Shown: in pieces, positions 45,606 through 53,853 of the stretch
How the letters are laid out: each line of letters begins with the position of its first letter
Position numbering within the stretch: position 1 is the first letter of the stretch
NCBI GenBank assembly: GCA_041603535.1
Contig: JBFIEE010000004.1
Span: 1-64,000, forward strand
Reading direction: 5' to 3'
DNA: 64,000 nt
Origin: HB2-32-21 sp041603535
GTDB lineage: Bacteria > Pseudomonadota > Gammaproteobacteria > Pseudomonadales > Porticoccaceae
Program-made: the position numbers and the translations under genes
Notes under the pieces: generated by a model
The model's input: only the letters and a program-made list of their open reading frames with translations
Databases searched by the model: none
Told to the model about the DNA's origin: nothing

Positions 45606-46397
45606 TCAGGAAAAACAGTGCTCTGGTTGTGGGAACTCGCCGTTTCGCACGGCCCTGGCGTAAGCCTGAAGCGCCTCCTGAACATTGCCTGTTTCAGCGA
45701 GAAAGTTTTTGGTGAATTTCGGTATGCGCGGTGAAAATCCGAGCATGTCATACAACACCAGCACCTGTGCGTCAGCATCGGGTCCCGCACCGATGCCGAT
45801 GACAGGAATGGTCAAATGCTGCGCTATGCGGGCGGTCAGCTCGCTCGGCACACATTCCAGCACCAATAAATCTGCACCTGCGCTCTGCAATATCTCCGCG
45901 TCATTAAAAATTTGCTGTGCAGCTTCTGCGTCCCGGCCCTGGACTTTATAGCCACCGAGCTTGTTGACCGATTGGGGGGTGAGTCCAAGGTGCCCGCATA
46001 CGGGAATACCCCGCTCCGCCAGCATCAAAACCGACTCCTCCAGCCACGCACCGCCCTCGACCTTAACCATCTGGGCACCCGCCTGCATCAGTAGTGCGGC
46101 ATTATCCAGAGCCATGGCCTTATTTGAGTAGGACATAAATGGCATGTCGGCAATTATCAGTGACTTATTGTTGCCGCGCGCAACGGCAGCGGTGTGGTGC
46201 AACATGTCTGACATGGTCACCGGCACGGTGCTTTCGTAGCCGAGCACGACATTGCCGAGCGAGTCCCCGACCAGTACCACCTCTATTTCGGCGAGTTCAA
46301 TCTGCCGTGAGAAAGCACTGTCGTAGGCGGTGATAACCGGAAATTTTTCGTGTGCGGCCTTGAGGTTGTTGAGCGTATTGATAGTAACTGCCTTCAT
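45606..46397 (-). CDS. panB: 3-methyl-2-oxobutanoate hydroxymethyltransferase
   Basis: PanB makes ketopantoate in the pantothenate and CoA pathway. The 263-residue TIM-barrel protein has the family motifs VITAYDSAFSRQIE, VGDSLGNVVLGYEST, MVKVEGG and GHLGLTPQSV. It is the last gene of pcnB-folK-dNK-panB on the minus strand. panC, which often follows panB, is absent; a convergent ArsR gene comes instead. Confidence 0.96.
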   Translation of the reverse strand: MKAVTINTLNNLKAAHEKFPVITAYDSAFSRQIELAEIEVVLVGDSLGNVVLGYESTVPVTMSDMLHHTAAVARGNNKSLIIADMPFMSYSNKAMALDNAALLMQAGAQMVKVEGGAWLEESVLMLAERGIPVCGHLGLTPQSVNKLGGYKVQGRDAEAAQQIFNDAEILQSAGADLLVLECVPSELTARIAQHLTIPVIGIGAGPDADAQVLVLYDMLGFSPRIPKFTKNFLAETGNVQEALQAYARAVRNGEFPQPEHCFS

Positions 46398-46410
46398 AAA
46401 CTGGGCTCGC

Positions 46411-47094
46411 TTAGCTGTGCGCTTGGGGATTGTAGTAGTGACGTCCGCTTTTGATGGTTAGCAGGTATTCCACCAGGTTTCGGTAGTCCTGATCATTGCG
46501 CACCGGGTCTATTTCGGCAGCATTAATGATCAGTAGCGGGGAGCGATCGTAGTAGTGAAAGAATTGCCGGTAGGCTTCGTTCAGGGCGCTGAGATAGCTT
46601 TTGTCGATGTTTCGCTCCATGGCGACACCACGTTGATTTATGCGCTCTATCAACACTTCGCTGGGTGCCTGTAAATAGATCACCAGATCCGGAACGGGGC
46701 TATCGATGGTGAGCTGTTCGTAGACATTTTGATACAGCCGTAATTCGTCATCGTCGAGTGTGACCTGGGCAAATAATGGATCCTTGTCGATCAGGAAATC
46801 GGCAATTCGGACCAGTTTGAACATGTCGCCCTGGCGCAATTGCTCTATTTGCCGCACCCGCTGAAACAGGAAGTAGAGTTGTGTTGCCAGGGCGGCACCA
46901 GGTCGGTCATTGTAAAAACGTTCCAGAAATGGATTTTCGTCCGCCTGTTCCAGCAGGGTGTCGTAGTTAAATGTGGCCGCCAGACGCTTGGCCAGTGCGG
47001 TCTTGCCGACGCCGACGGGCCCTTCTATCGCGATAAAACGCGGGAGCGTGTCGGTATTTAGGTTGAGGGCGATGTCGTTAGCCAGTACTTCCAC
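46411..47094 (-). CDS. Deoxynucleoside kinase family protein
   Basis: The 227-residue P-loop kinase has Walker A EGPVGVGKT (about 24-32), a DRS-type region and a lid with ERNIDKSYL. It belongs to the deoxyadenosine/deoxyguanosine kinase family and phosphorylates salvaged deoxynucleosides; which base is used is not evident. It starts 17 bp inside the end of folK and ends 13 bp before panB. This gene is a common insertion between folK and panB in gammaproteobacteria. Confidence 0.9.
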   Translation of the reverse strand: MEVLANDIALNLNTDTLPRFIAIEGPVGVGKTALAKRLAATFNYDTLLEQADENPFLERFYNDRPGAALATQLYFLFQRVRQIEQLRQGDMFKLVRIADFLIDKDPLFAQVTLDDDELRLYQNVYEQLTIDSPVPDLVIYLQAPSEVLIERINQRGVAMERNIDKSYLSALNEAYRQFFHYYDRSPLLIINAAEIDPVRNDQDYRNLVEYLLTIKSGRHYYNPQAHS

Positions 47095-47587
47095 TAGTCT
47101 CTCCAGCTTTGACGCGGACGATACCTGCTGTGCTGCAGTTTGCCAATAGCTGCCGCAGCGGTGTGGTATCGGGTAACACCAGATCGGGTGCGATATCGGC
47201 CAGCGGCAATATCACAAAATTCCGCTGTGTGAGGCGAGGATGGGGGATGGTTAGCTTTTTGCAATACATCGTTTGCGTACCATATATCAGGATGTCCAGG
47301 TCAATGGTTCTGGGACCCCAACGCACAATGCGGCGTCGGCCCTGCTGGCGTTCGATGCCCTGCAGCGCTTTGAGCAGGCGCAGCGGCGACAGCGCAGTGG
47401 CAATCGCCACGACTGTATTGAGATAATTGGGCTGTCGCCCGGGGCCGACGGCGCGGGTTTGGTACCAGGGTGCGATACCGGTCAGTTTCGTTGCGGGCAG
47501 CCTGGCAATAGCGGTGATCGCGCGCCGCATTTGCCGATCTGGAGAAGCAAGATTGCTGCCCAACCCGATATAAACTTCAGTCCGCAT
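47078..47587 (-). CDS. folK: 2-amino-4-hydroxy-6-hydroxymethyldihydropteridine pyrophosphokinase
   Basis: FolK transfers pyrophosphate to hydroxymethyldihydropterin in folate synthesis. The 169-residue protein has the N-terminal YIGLGSNL, the substrate loop and the RWGPRTIDLDIL signature. The start at 47587 overlaps the end of pcnB by 11 bp. The frame is open further upstream but without family similarity. Confidence 0.95.
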   Translation of the reverse strand: MRTEVYIGLGSNLASPDRQMRRAITAIARLPATKLTGIAPWYQTRAVGPGRQPNYLNTVVAIATALSPLRLLKALQGIERQQGRRRIVRWGPRTIDLDILIYGTQTMYCKKLTIPHPRLTQRNFVILPLADIAPDLVLPDTTPLRQLLANCSTAGIVRVKAGETSGSTG

Positions 47588-48929
47588 TCCGTGGCGGCTT
47601 TCGGGTTCGAGGTCGACGTTTTCTGGGTCGCCCCTGGTCGCCAAGGGCTTTGATCATGGTTGTGCGCTGGTCCTGGTCAGCGTCCTGGAACTGCGTCCAC
47701 CAGTCACCCAGGCCAAGTAAATCCTCACCACTTTGTTCGCGCAGCAGTACGAAATCATAGGCTGCTCGAAACCGCGGATGAGTGAGTAGACGAAAGGCCT
47801 GTTGTCCATTGCGGCGTGTCAGGCGAGCTTGCAATTCCCATATTTCTCGCATGGGGATACTAAAACGCTTCGGAATAGCCAGACGTTTGACCTGTTTCCC
47901 GGTGACATCGGCTGCCGCGTGTTGCAGCGCATCAAGTGGCGATTCGCCACTTTTTTCCAGCCGCGTTTTCAGTTCACATACGGCCGGCCACAGTAGTGCT
48001 GCAAACAGAAAAGCGGGTGTGACCCGCTTGCCACTGTTAACTCGATCATCGGTGTTGGTCAGTGCCTGATCGATAAACTGGCGATTAAACTCGTTGCTCG
48101 CGACCAGTTTTGCTGATTCAGGGAACAGCTGTAGATCCAGATGCAGCGCGTGCAATTGCCGCCATGTTGCCAGGGCATGGCCGTTCATAAACAGCTTAAG
48201 AGTTTCTTCAAACAGCCGCGCGGAAGAAATAGCGCCGAGCAAGTGCGCGGATGCGGGTATCACTTTGATGCTGTCGGGGGCGAGCGAGAAATCCAGCCGC
48301 GCGGCAAAGCGTGCGGCGCGAAGCATGCGTACCGGATCCTCGCGATAGCGGGCGACGGGGTCACCGATAATCCGCAGGGTTTTGTTGGCAATATCGACCA
48401 TGCCGTTGGCGTAGTCGTAAATGGTGTTGTCGCCTGGGTGATAATAGAGCGCGTTGACGGTAAAGTCCCGTCTGCGGGCATCTTCGTCAATTGATCCGAA
48501 GACATTATCGCGCAGTAGCATGCCGTGTTCAGAATGCTGGGAGGTGTCTTTCCCGGGCCTCGTCTCGGTGGTGTGGTGGGCACGAAATGTAGTCACCTCG
48601 ACTATTTCTCTACCAAAACGCACATGAACAATCTGAAAACGCCGACCGATGATACGGGAGCGGCGGAACAATTGTTTTACCTGTTCGGGGGTGGCGTCAG
48701 TGGCGACATCAAAGTCTTTTGGGTGGAGCCCAAGCAGAAGGTCACGCACACAACCGCCTACGACGTAAGCGTTAAAGCCTTTCTGTTCAAGCGTGGCAAC
48801 GACCTCGGCCGCGCCACGACTAATGTCCTCGGGGACGATGTTGTGCTGTCCGGCGGCAATAATATGGGGTCCGTTATCAGGCGTCTGGAGCTTGAATCGG
48901 TCGAAAACTTTGGCTAGCCGTTTCAGCAT
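47577..48929 (-). CDS. pcnB: Poly(A) polymerase I
   Basis: PcnB adds 3' poly(A) tails that target RNAs for decay, in functional partnership with PNPase encoded earlier in the window. The 450-residue protein has the class-II nucleotidyltransferase motif VGGCVRDLLLG (57-67) with catalytic DFD (72-74), the RRDFTVNALYY motif, the RNA-binding domain and a basic Arg/Lys/Pro C-terminal tail. It heads the pcnB-folK-dNK-panB operon. Confidence 0.96.
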   Translation of the reverse strand: MLKRLAKVFDRFKLQTPDNGPHIIAAGQHNIVPEDISRGAAEVVATLEQKGFNAYVVGGCVRDLLLGLHPKDFDVATDATPEQVKQLFRRSRIIGRRFQIVHVRFGREIVEVTTFRAHHTTETRPGKDTSQHSEHGMLLRDNVFGSIDEDARRRDFTVNALYYHPGDNTIYDYANGMVDIANKTLRIIGDPVARYREDPVRMLRAARFAARLDFSLAPDSIKVIPASAHLLGAISSARLFEETLKLFMNGHALATWRQLHALHLDLQLFPESAKLVASNEFNRQFIDQALTNTDDRVNSGKRVTPAFLFAALLWPAVCELKTRLEKSGESPLDALQHAAADVTGKQVKRLAIPKRFSIPMREIWELQARLTRRNGQQAFRLLTHPRFRAAYDFVLLREQSGEDLLGLGDWWTQFQDADQDQRTTMIKALGDQGRPRKRRPRTRKPPRNAD

Positions 48930-49100
48930 TAATATCTGCGGGATTGTTGAGGAGGGCAGATTCTAGCACAGGCTATACGTGAGATAGCCGCTCGTTGAGT
49001 CGCCTATTTTTGCCGAGCACCGGACGAGGCTGGGTGCATGGGGCGTTGCGATTTAAGCAATTATTAAAGCCGCAAGGAAAGGAGCTGGGGACTGAACAGC

Positions 49101-49300
49101 AAAAAGGGAAGCCCCTGAGGGCTTCCCTTAACATATGCCATTTGTTTATGGATCTAACCCACCCTTAAAACTTATAGCAACTCAAGCATTATCGCGCTTC
49201 GCATTATTATTATGTTTGTTGTTTTTATTATATTCATTTCTTATTGTTAACATGACTGAGCGTAATGCTACTTTATGCAAGTGTGTTGTTGCAAACCGTT
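49101..49300 (-). ncRNA. Candidate CrcZ-like regulatory RNA
   Basis: The gluQ-pcnB gap carries no convincing reading frame but has a minus-strand intrinsic terminator (49104-49129) and a run of A-rich motifs upstream of it. At least four matches to AANAANAA occur: 49204-49211, 49216-49223, 49222-49229 and 49241-49248, all read on the minus strand. In pseudomonads the sRNA CrcZ lies just upstream of pcnB and sequesters Hfq/Crc through such motifs. The 5' end and promoter are not resolved: I found no good sigma-54 site and only a weak sigma-70 match. This is a syntenic and motif-based proposal. Confidence 0.38.
49104..49129 (-). terminator. Intrinsic terminator between gluQ and pcnB
   Basis: A perfect 11-bp stem (49104-49114 with 49119-49129), 4-nt loop, followed on the minus strand by a T-run. 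It lies about 245 bp after the gluQ stop and 175 bp before pcnB. It therefore ends either a long gluQ 3' UTR or a separate small RNA. Confidence 0.88.
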
Positions 49301-49374
49301 TGCGGCGTCTTTTTTAGACTCTATTCGAATTAAAATACATTCTTTATGCATATCGTCCATCCTGGTCAGGTTTT

Positions 49375-50286
49375 TTAGCCATCGTCGACGCTTATTGACC
49401 CAGTTGGCACGTGTTCCGGCATCCAGTGGTGCACTGCCCAGGTCAGCAGGTCTTCCACGGGGGCACCAGTCATATCTCCTGGCACAGGCATGCCGAGTTT
49501 GTTGAGGCACCACTCCAGATTAGCGCCGGGTGTGGCGATAGTGACCGCGGGCGTGCGGTTTTGCTTGCTCAGTTTTTGGCCTGCGCTGTTATTGATGACG
49601 GCAATGTGGCCGTACACCGGGACCGGCAGTTTGAGCTGCCGTAATAGAAAGATTTGTCGGGGGGTCGAGTCGAGCAGATCGTCGCCGCGAACGACATGGG
49701 TAATATCCTGAAACGCGTCGTCGACACTGACGGCCAACTGATAGGCAAATAATCCGTCGCGCCGCACGATGACAAAATCCCCTGATAACTGGGCCAGATC
49801 ATAGTGGCAGGCATGGTGAAAAATATCCTGCCAGCTTATAGGACGACAGGCTTCGACACATACCCTGATAGCGCCTGACGAGACCCTGGCGGATGCACGG
49901 GTCCTGGCGGATGCACGGGTCTTGTTCAAAGGTCGGCAGTGGCCGTCATAAATGCCATGCATTGGTAGCAGCCGCGACCGGCTGCACTGGCAAGCGTAGG
50001 TGAGGCCCCGGTGAGCAAGTGCCTGGGCTGCTTCGGTATAGGCGGGCAAACGCTGGCTTTGATAAAGCACTGTTCCGTCCCAGTGCAAGCCGTGGCTGGC
50101 CAGTTGTTGAATAATCGTGTTCGCCGCACCGGGGATCTCTCGCGGTGGGTCGATGTCTTCTATCCTAAGTAGCCACCGGCCATTATTGGCGCGAGCATCA
50201 AGGTAGCTGGCGAGGGCTGTGTACAGGGATCCCAGGTGCAGGGGACCCGTAGGGGAGGGAGCGAACCGGCCGACATAGGCCGCCAT
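49375..50286 (-). CDS. gluQ: Glutamyl-Q tRNA(Asp) synthetase
   Basis: GluQ-RS attaches glutamate to queuosine in tRNA-Asp. The 303-residue protein is a truncated glutamyl-tRNA synthetase with an HLGS class-I signature (17-20), zinc ligands Cys99, Cys101, Tyr113 and Cys117, and a KLSK loop, but no anticodon-binding domain. The segment between the zinc site and the catalytic core contains a perfect 18-bp tandem duplication giving a repeated Arg/Ala/Thr/Ser stretch. It is 24 bp downstream of dksA, as in other gammaproteobacteria. Confidence 0.95.
   Translation of the reverse strand: MAAYVGRFAPSPTGPLHLGSLYTALASYLDARANNGRWLLRIEDIDPPREIPGAANTIIQQLASHGLHWDGTVLYQSQRLPAYTEAAQALAHRGLTYACQCSRSRLLPMHGIYDGHCRPLNKTRASARTRASARVSSGAIRVCVEACRPISWQDIFHHACHYDLAQLSGDFVIVRRDGLFAYQLAVSVDDAFQDITHVVRGDDLLDSTPRQIFLLRQLKLPVPVYGHIAVINNSAGQKLSKQNRTPAVTIATPGANLEWCLNKLGMPVPGDMTGAPVEDLLTWAVHHWMPEHVPTGSISVDDG
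49885..49920 (-). repeat. 18-bp perfect tandem duplication inside gluQ
   Basis: Two identical 18-bp units (49885-49902 and 49903-49920) lie in frame within gluQ and add six residues next to the zinc-binding segment. Confidence 0.95.
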
Positions 50287-50310
50287 CAGCGTGCGCCGAT
50301 GGTAGAACGT

Positions 50311-50760
50311 TTAGCCGCCAGTGATCTGCTTTTCCTTGATTTCATCCAGGGTTTTACAGTCGACACAAAGCGTTGCTGTCGGCCGTGCTTCGAGGCGGCG
50401 GATACCGATATCGACACCGCACTGATCGCAATAGCCGTATTCATCGGAGTCAATCAGTTCAACGGTGGCGTCGATCTTCTTGATGAGCTTGCGTTCGCGG
50501 TCGCGGGCACGTAATTCGAGGCTGAACTCCTCTTCCTGTGTGGCGCGATCAGCCGGGTCGGGAAAATTCGCGGCCTCATCCTTCATGTGCGTAACGGTGC
50601 GATCCACCTCCTCCATCAACTCCTGCTTCCAGGCCAGCAACAGATTTTTAAAATGCTGCCGTTGTTTGTCATTCATGTAAGCCTCGCCCTTTTTCAGCTT
50701 GTAAGGGGCGTAGCCGTGGATGGTCGTTGGTGGTGTTTTAGCTGCTGTCTTCTTGGGCAT
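50311..50760 (-). CDS. dksA: RNA polymerase-binding transcription factor DksA
   Basis: DksA inserts its coiled coil into the RNA polymerase secondary channel and, with ppGpp, sets the stringent response. The 149-residue protein has a long N-terminal region, the coiled coil with the tip motif DPADRA (68-73; both Asp present) and a four-cysteine zinc finger (Cys111, 114, 132, 135). gluQ follows directly. A near-consensus promoter with a GC-rich discriminator lies upstream. Confidence 0.97.
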   Translation of the reverse strand: MPKKTAAKTPPTTIHGYAPYKLKKGEAYMNDKQRQHFKNLLLAWKQELMEEVDRTVTHMKDEAANFPDPADRATQEEEFSLELRARDRERKLIKKIDATVELIDSDEYGYCDQCGVDIGIRRLEARPTATLCVDCKTLDEIKEKQITGG

Positions 50761-50796
50761 CTAGTGCTTTCCGTATCAGGTATTGCGAAACCCGCC

Positions 50797-50825
50797 TTTA
50801 TAGTAGTAGTGAGCATTTTTTTCAA
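50797..50825 (-). promoter_or_regulatory. dksA promoter with GC-rich discriminator
   Basis: On the minus strand, TTGAAA (50820-50825) and TATAAA (50797-50802) are exactly 17 bp apart, 37 bp upstream of the dksA start. The bases after the -10 element read GGCGGG. GC-rich discriminators are the mark of promoters inhibited by ppGpp/DksA, so negative autoregulation is likely. Confidence 0.78.
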
Positions 50826-50917
50826 GTGAGTTTTTACATTGATTTTGCATGACCGCTGGTCGGTGCGGACGAATACCTGAACAGATACAATGGCAATCCG
50901 GCACTGGAACCTGTTTT

Positions 50918-52132
50918 ATGACCATCCATCACAAGCGTAAATATGCCGCCCGGCTGGGCAATATGACCTCTTTTAAGGTTGTTGACTTCCTTGAGGCGGC
51001 GGTGGCGATGCAGGCCGCGGGGCGGGATATTGTCAGAATGGAAGCCGGTGAACCTGCATTTGCCACAGCCCCGGCGATCGTGGCCGCGGCGACGCGGGCA
51101 CTGGCGGACGAGAAAACAAAGTACACCCCATCGCTGGGTATCGCCGAGTTGCGTGAAGCCATAGCGGGATTTTACGACACACGGTATGGCCTTAATATCG
51201 CTCCAGAGCGGGTGGTGGTCACCACCGGCAGCAGTGCCGCGCTGGGCATGATTTGCGATCTTTTTATCAACCCGGGCGACGGCTTACAGCTTACGGATCC
51301 TGGTTATCCCTGTAACGCCAATTTTGTGCGCCGTGCTGGGGGCGAACCGCAGCTGGTGCCGGTTGATGCAGCAAATGCCTATCAGCTAACGGCAGAGCTC
51401 GTTGAACAGTACTGGCAGGCCAATACAATCGGCGTGATGGTGGCTTCACCGAGCAACCCTACCGGTGAAATTATTGATCGCGCTAATCAGCGTGCCATCA
51501 ACGATGTCGTCAGGCAGCGGAATGGCGTACTGGTTATGGACGAGCTCTACCATGGGCTGGTCTATGACCAAAAAGAAACCTCGATCCTGTCAGTCACCGA
51601 CGAAGCCTTTGTTATTAACAGCTTTTCAAAATATTTCGGCATGACCGGCTGGCGACTGGGCTGGATGGTGGTGCCCGAGGACACGTTGTCGCCCATCAGC
51701 ATCATGGCGCAAAATTTTTTCATCTCGCCGCCCAGTATTGCCCAGTACGCAGCAATTGCCGCATTCGAACCGAAGACCATCGCGTTGATGGAGCAGCGCC
51801 GGGAGGAGCTGCGTCGGCGCCGGGATTTTTTGGTGCCTGCGCTGCGTGAACTCGGTTTTGTTATACCCCATGTGCCTGCAGGCGCTTTTTATGTCTACGC
51901 GAGTATTGAAAACCTGGCTGAGGATAGCGAAACATTCTGCTGGGATATGCTGGAGCGGGCCGGTGTCGCGTTTACACCGGGCACCGATTTCGGCCAGCAT
52001 CTGGCGCGTCAGCACGTCAGGTTTTCCTATACCCAGAGCCTGGACCGGCTGGAGCTGGCAGTGGAGCGTCTCGGTCAAGTGCTGGCCGGACAGTTTATTA
52101 ACACCGGATCTTCGGTTAGTGAAAACGGATAA
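50918..52132 (+). CDS. Class I/II PLP-dependent aminotransferase
   Basis: The 404-residue aspartate-aminotransferase-fold protein has the substrate-binding SLGIAELREAI region, SPSNPTGEII, VMDELYHGLVYD and the PLP-lysine motif SFSKYFGMTGWRLGW. It acts on an amino acid and a 2-oxo acid; the exact pair cannot be told. The start at 50918 is preferred over an upstream extension. sfsA follows by 23 bp, an arrangement repeated in other gammaproteobacteria near dksA. Confidence 0.92.
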   Translation: MTIHHKRKYAARLGNMTSFKVVDFLEAAVAMQAAGRDIVRMEAGEPAFATAPAIVAAATRALADEKTKYTPSLGIAELREAIAGFYDTRYGLNIAPERVVVTTGSSAALGMICDLFINPGDGLQLTDPGYPCNANFVRRAGGEPQLVPVDAANAYQLTAELVEQYWQANTIGVMVASPSNPTGEIIDRANQRAINDVVRQRNGVLVMDELYHGLVYDQKETSILSVTDEAFVINSFSKYFGMTGWRLGWMVVPEDTLSPISIMAQNFFISPPSIAQYAAIAAFEPKTIALMEQRREELRRRRDFLVPALRELGFVIPHVPAGAFYVYASIENLAEDSETFCWDMLERAGVAFTPGTDFGQHLARQHVRFSYTQSLDRLELAVERLGQVLAGQFINTGSSVSENG

Positions 52133-52155
52133 GGCTGAAAGATTGATGGGCGCCC

Positions 52156-52866
52156 ATGAAGTTTGATCCGCCCCTCGAACCAGCGGTTTTCGTCAGGCGT
52201 TACAAACGTTTTTTTGCCGATGTGGTGTTGCCTGATGGCTCGCCTTTGACCATTCACTGCGCCAACACGGGCTCAATGCAATACTGCCAGGAAGCTGGCA
52301 CCCCGTGCTGGTTTTCTCGATCCGATAACCCCAGGCGCAAACTGCCGGGCACCCTTGAAGTGGTCACTACCAGTAATGGGCTGCTGGCGGGTGTTAACAC
52401 CGCCCGGCCTAATCGCCTTGCGGCCGAAGCGATCCGTATGGGGGTCATAAGCGAGCTACGGGGTTATACGAACATGCGCACTGAGGTTCGTTACGGTGAT
52501 GAAAAAAGCCGCATCGATCTGTTGCTAGAATCAAATACTGAGCAGTGTTTCGTTGAAGTCAAAAATGTCACACTGGAAGCCGGAGACGGGTTGGCCCGGT
52601 TCCCAGATGCAGTGACGGCACGCGGCACGCGGCATCTTCGCGAACTGATGCGCATGGTCGGTGAGGGCCAGCGCTCCGTTCTGCTGTTTTGTGTACAGCT
52701 CAGCGGTATCGATAAGGTCACGGTGGCGGCAGATATTGATGCGGGGTACGCCGAAACGCTCAGCGAAGCCATGGCGGCGGGCGTGGAGGTGCTGGCCTAC
52801 GGCTGTAAACTGCAGCCTGACGAAATTGTCGTGGAGCGCAAACTAACTTTTATGTTGCCCCACTAA
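52156..52866 (+). CDS. sfsA: SfsA family protein
   Basis: The 236-residue protein matches SfsA along its length: an N-terminal OB-like domain (FVRRYKRFFADV) and a nuclease-like domain with RIDLLLE and CFVEVKNVTL. The conserved Asp/Glu/Lys set resembles PD-(D/E)XK nucleases. E. coli SfsA was found through sugar-fermentation stimulation; its molecular role is unclear. Probably co-transcribed with the aminotransferase, and a terminator follows. Confidence 0.95.
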   Translation: MKFDPPLEPAVFVRRYKRFFADVVLPDGSPLTIHCANTGSMQYCQEAGTPCWFSRSDNPRRKLPGTLEVVTTSNGLLAGVNTARPNRLAAEAIRMGVISELRGYTNMRTEVRYGDEKSRIDLLLESNTEQCFVEVKNVTLEAGDGLARFPDAVTARGTRHLRELMRMVGEGQRSVLLFCVQLSGIDKVTVAADIDAGYAETLSEAMAAGVEVLAYGCKLQPDEIVVERKLTFMLPH

Positions 52867-52942
52867 AATCTTCCCCACCGATGTTTTATTCCGGCTATGG
52901 GTATTGTCCCGGGTCATTAGTTGACCCTCGGGTTATAAATTT

Positions 52943-52978
52943 ACATTGAGACTAGCATTGAGACTAACATTGAAACCA
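52943..52978. repeat. Three 12-bp direct repeats before the sfsA terminator
   Basis: Units at 52943-52954, 52955-52966 and 52967-52978 share a core CATTGA[GA]AC and differ at one to three positions. Confidence 0.85.
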
Positions 52979-53010
52979 AAAAGCCCCTCAACAATAAGGG
53001 GTTTTTTGGC
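52976..53010 (+). terminator. Intrinsic terminator after sfsA
   Basis: A stem pairing CCCCT (52984-52988) with AGGGG (52997-53001) extends through the flanking A-run and T-run with one mismatch. Six T follow the core stem. Confidence 0.88.
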
Positions 53011-53050
53011 TTTAAAAACAGCAGGTTAGTTTTAAAAACAACAGGTTGCC
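53011..53050. repeat. 20-bp direct repeat after the sfsA terminator
   Basis: Two 20-bp units (53011-53030 and 53031-53050) are identical except for a few bases. They lie right after the terminator. Confidence 0.8.
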
Positions 53051-53121
53051 GGTGATTGCTTGGAGAAGGCGATCAGCGGTGACCTTAAGCAGGCGTCTGA
53101 ATCCCTCAAGCCGGACAGAGA

Positions 53122-53511
53122 TTACATTTTCCCGTCGATTTCAACCACGCGCTGCTGGAATTTCCACTGGCCATTCTGTTTGACGACCTTGTCGAGATAG
53201 CGCCCTGAATTGGCGGCGCTGACTTTTTCGCCACAGCTCATCAGGATCAGGTAGGCGTCATGGGTACCCGTGCTACCGTTAACTTCAACGATGGCGTCGG
53301 TGGTGCAGTGCTTAACCTTCATGGTCGGAATCATCTTTTTGGCAAAAGCCAGCAGCGCTTCACTGCCAGCGGCCAGTTGCTTGCCGCCCATTTCAAACGT
53401 GCCGTCATCGGTAAAACACTTGACCCAGGCTTCCGGGTCGCCGTAGTCAAAAGCACGGTTGTAACGCGCTGCTAGTTCGCGGATGGCCAGATGATCTTCT
53501 ACGTTGCTCAT
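53122..53511 (-). CDS. SnoaL/NTF2-like protein
   Basis: The 129-residue protein has the cone-shaped NTF2-like pattern of the SnoaL_4 group: an N-terminal helix (IRELAARYNRAFDYGDPEAWVKCFTDDGTFEM), then strands ending in GRYLDKVVKQNGQWKFQQRVVE. Members include dehydratases, isomerases and hydroxylating-enzyme accessories in aromatic and steroid degradation. No catalytic set can be assigned here. It stands alone. Confidence 0.87.
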   Translation of the reverse strand: MSNVEDHLAIRELAARYNRAFDYGDPEAWVKCFTDDGTFEMGGKQLAAGSEALLAFAKKMIPTMKVKHCTTDAIVEVNGSTGTHDAYLILMSCGEKVSAANSGRYLDKVVKQNGQWKFQQRVVEIDGKM

Positions 53512-53853
53512 GGGATATGTGCCTCGGTTGTTTAAGTATGCGCTAGTTGCCAGGTTGGTGCGTTTGATATGCGAGCTCGGGAGATTGTAGGGGATGTTAT
53601 CAGGCGCGACAACAAACGTGCATGGATCCGCCAGCGCTCGTCTAGCGTTGGTTCGTGCGTGTCTGCGTCGCGTAGGAAGTTGCTATGTAGGAAGTGGCTA
53701 TAAAGCGGCTATAAATCAGCTATGATGCGGCCACGCTTGTCTTGACCAAGGCTTAAGGATAACTTTAAGAGCGGATTTGAGGCATCACGTGGGTAACACC
53801 AGGTAGGAAGCATTCTGATATGCTCCTGCCAAATAACAGAAAAGGGGACGACC
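53512..53853. other. Divergent intergenic region, SnoaL-like / alcohol dehydrogenase
   Basis: About 340 bp without a gene. Short repeats of a TGTAGGAAG-like and a GGCTATAAA-like unit occur near 53680-53725. A TTGTCT/TAACTT pair near 53740-53770 is a weak promoter candidate for the dehydrogenase. Confidence 0.35.

Noticed and set aside
49291..49303. 13-nt palindrome after gluQ as a regulator operator
   Set aside because: It is short and single, and no promoter or regulator is linked to it.
49135..49317. Plus-strand 60-codon hydrophobic frame in the gluQ-pcnB gap
   Set aside because: Its hydrophobic stretch comes from the T-rich complement of the A-rich motifs; there is no ribosome-binding site.
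49260..49374. Sigma-54 promoter for the proposed CrcZ-like RNA
   Set aside because: I looked for GG-N10-GC on the minus strand. The best candidate has 11 intervening bases and lacks the TGGCAC context. A CTGACC/TAAAGA sigma-70 pair is also weak.
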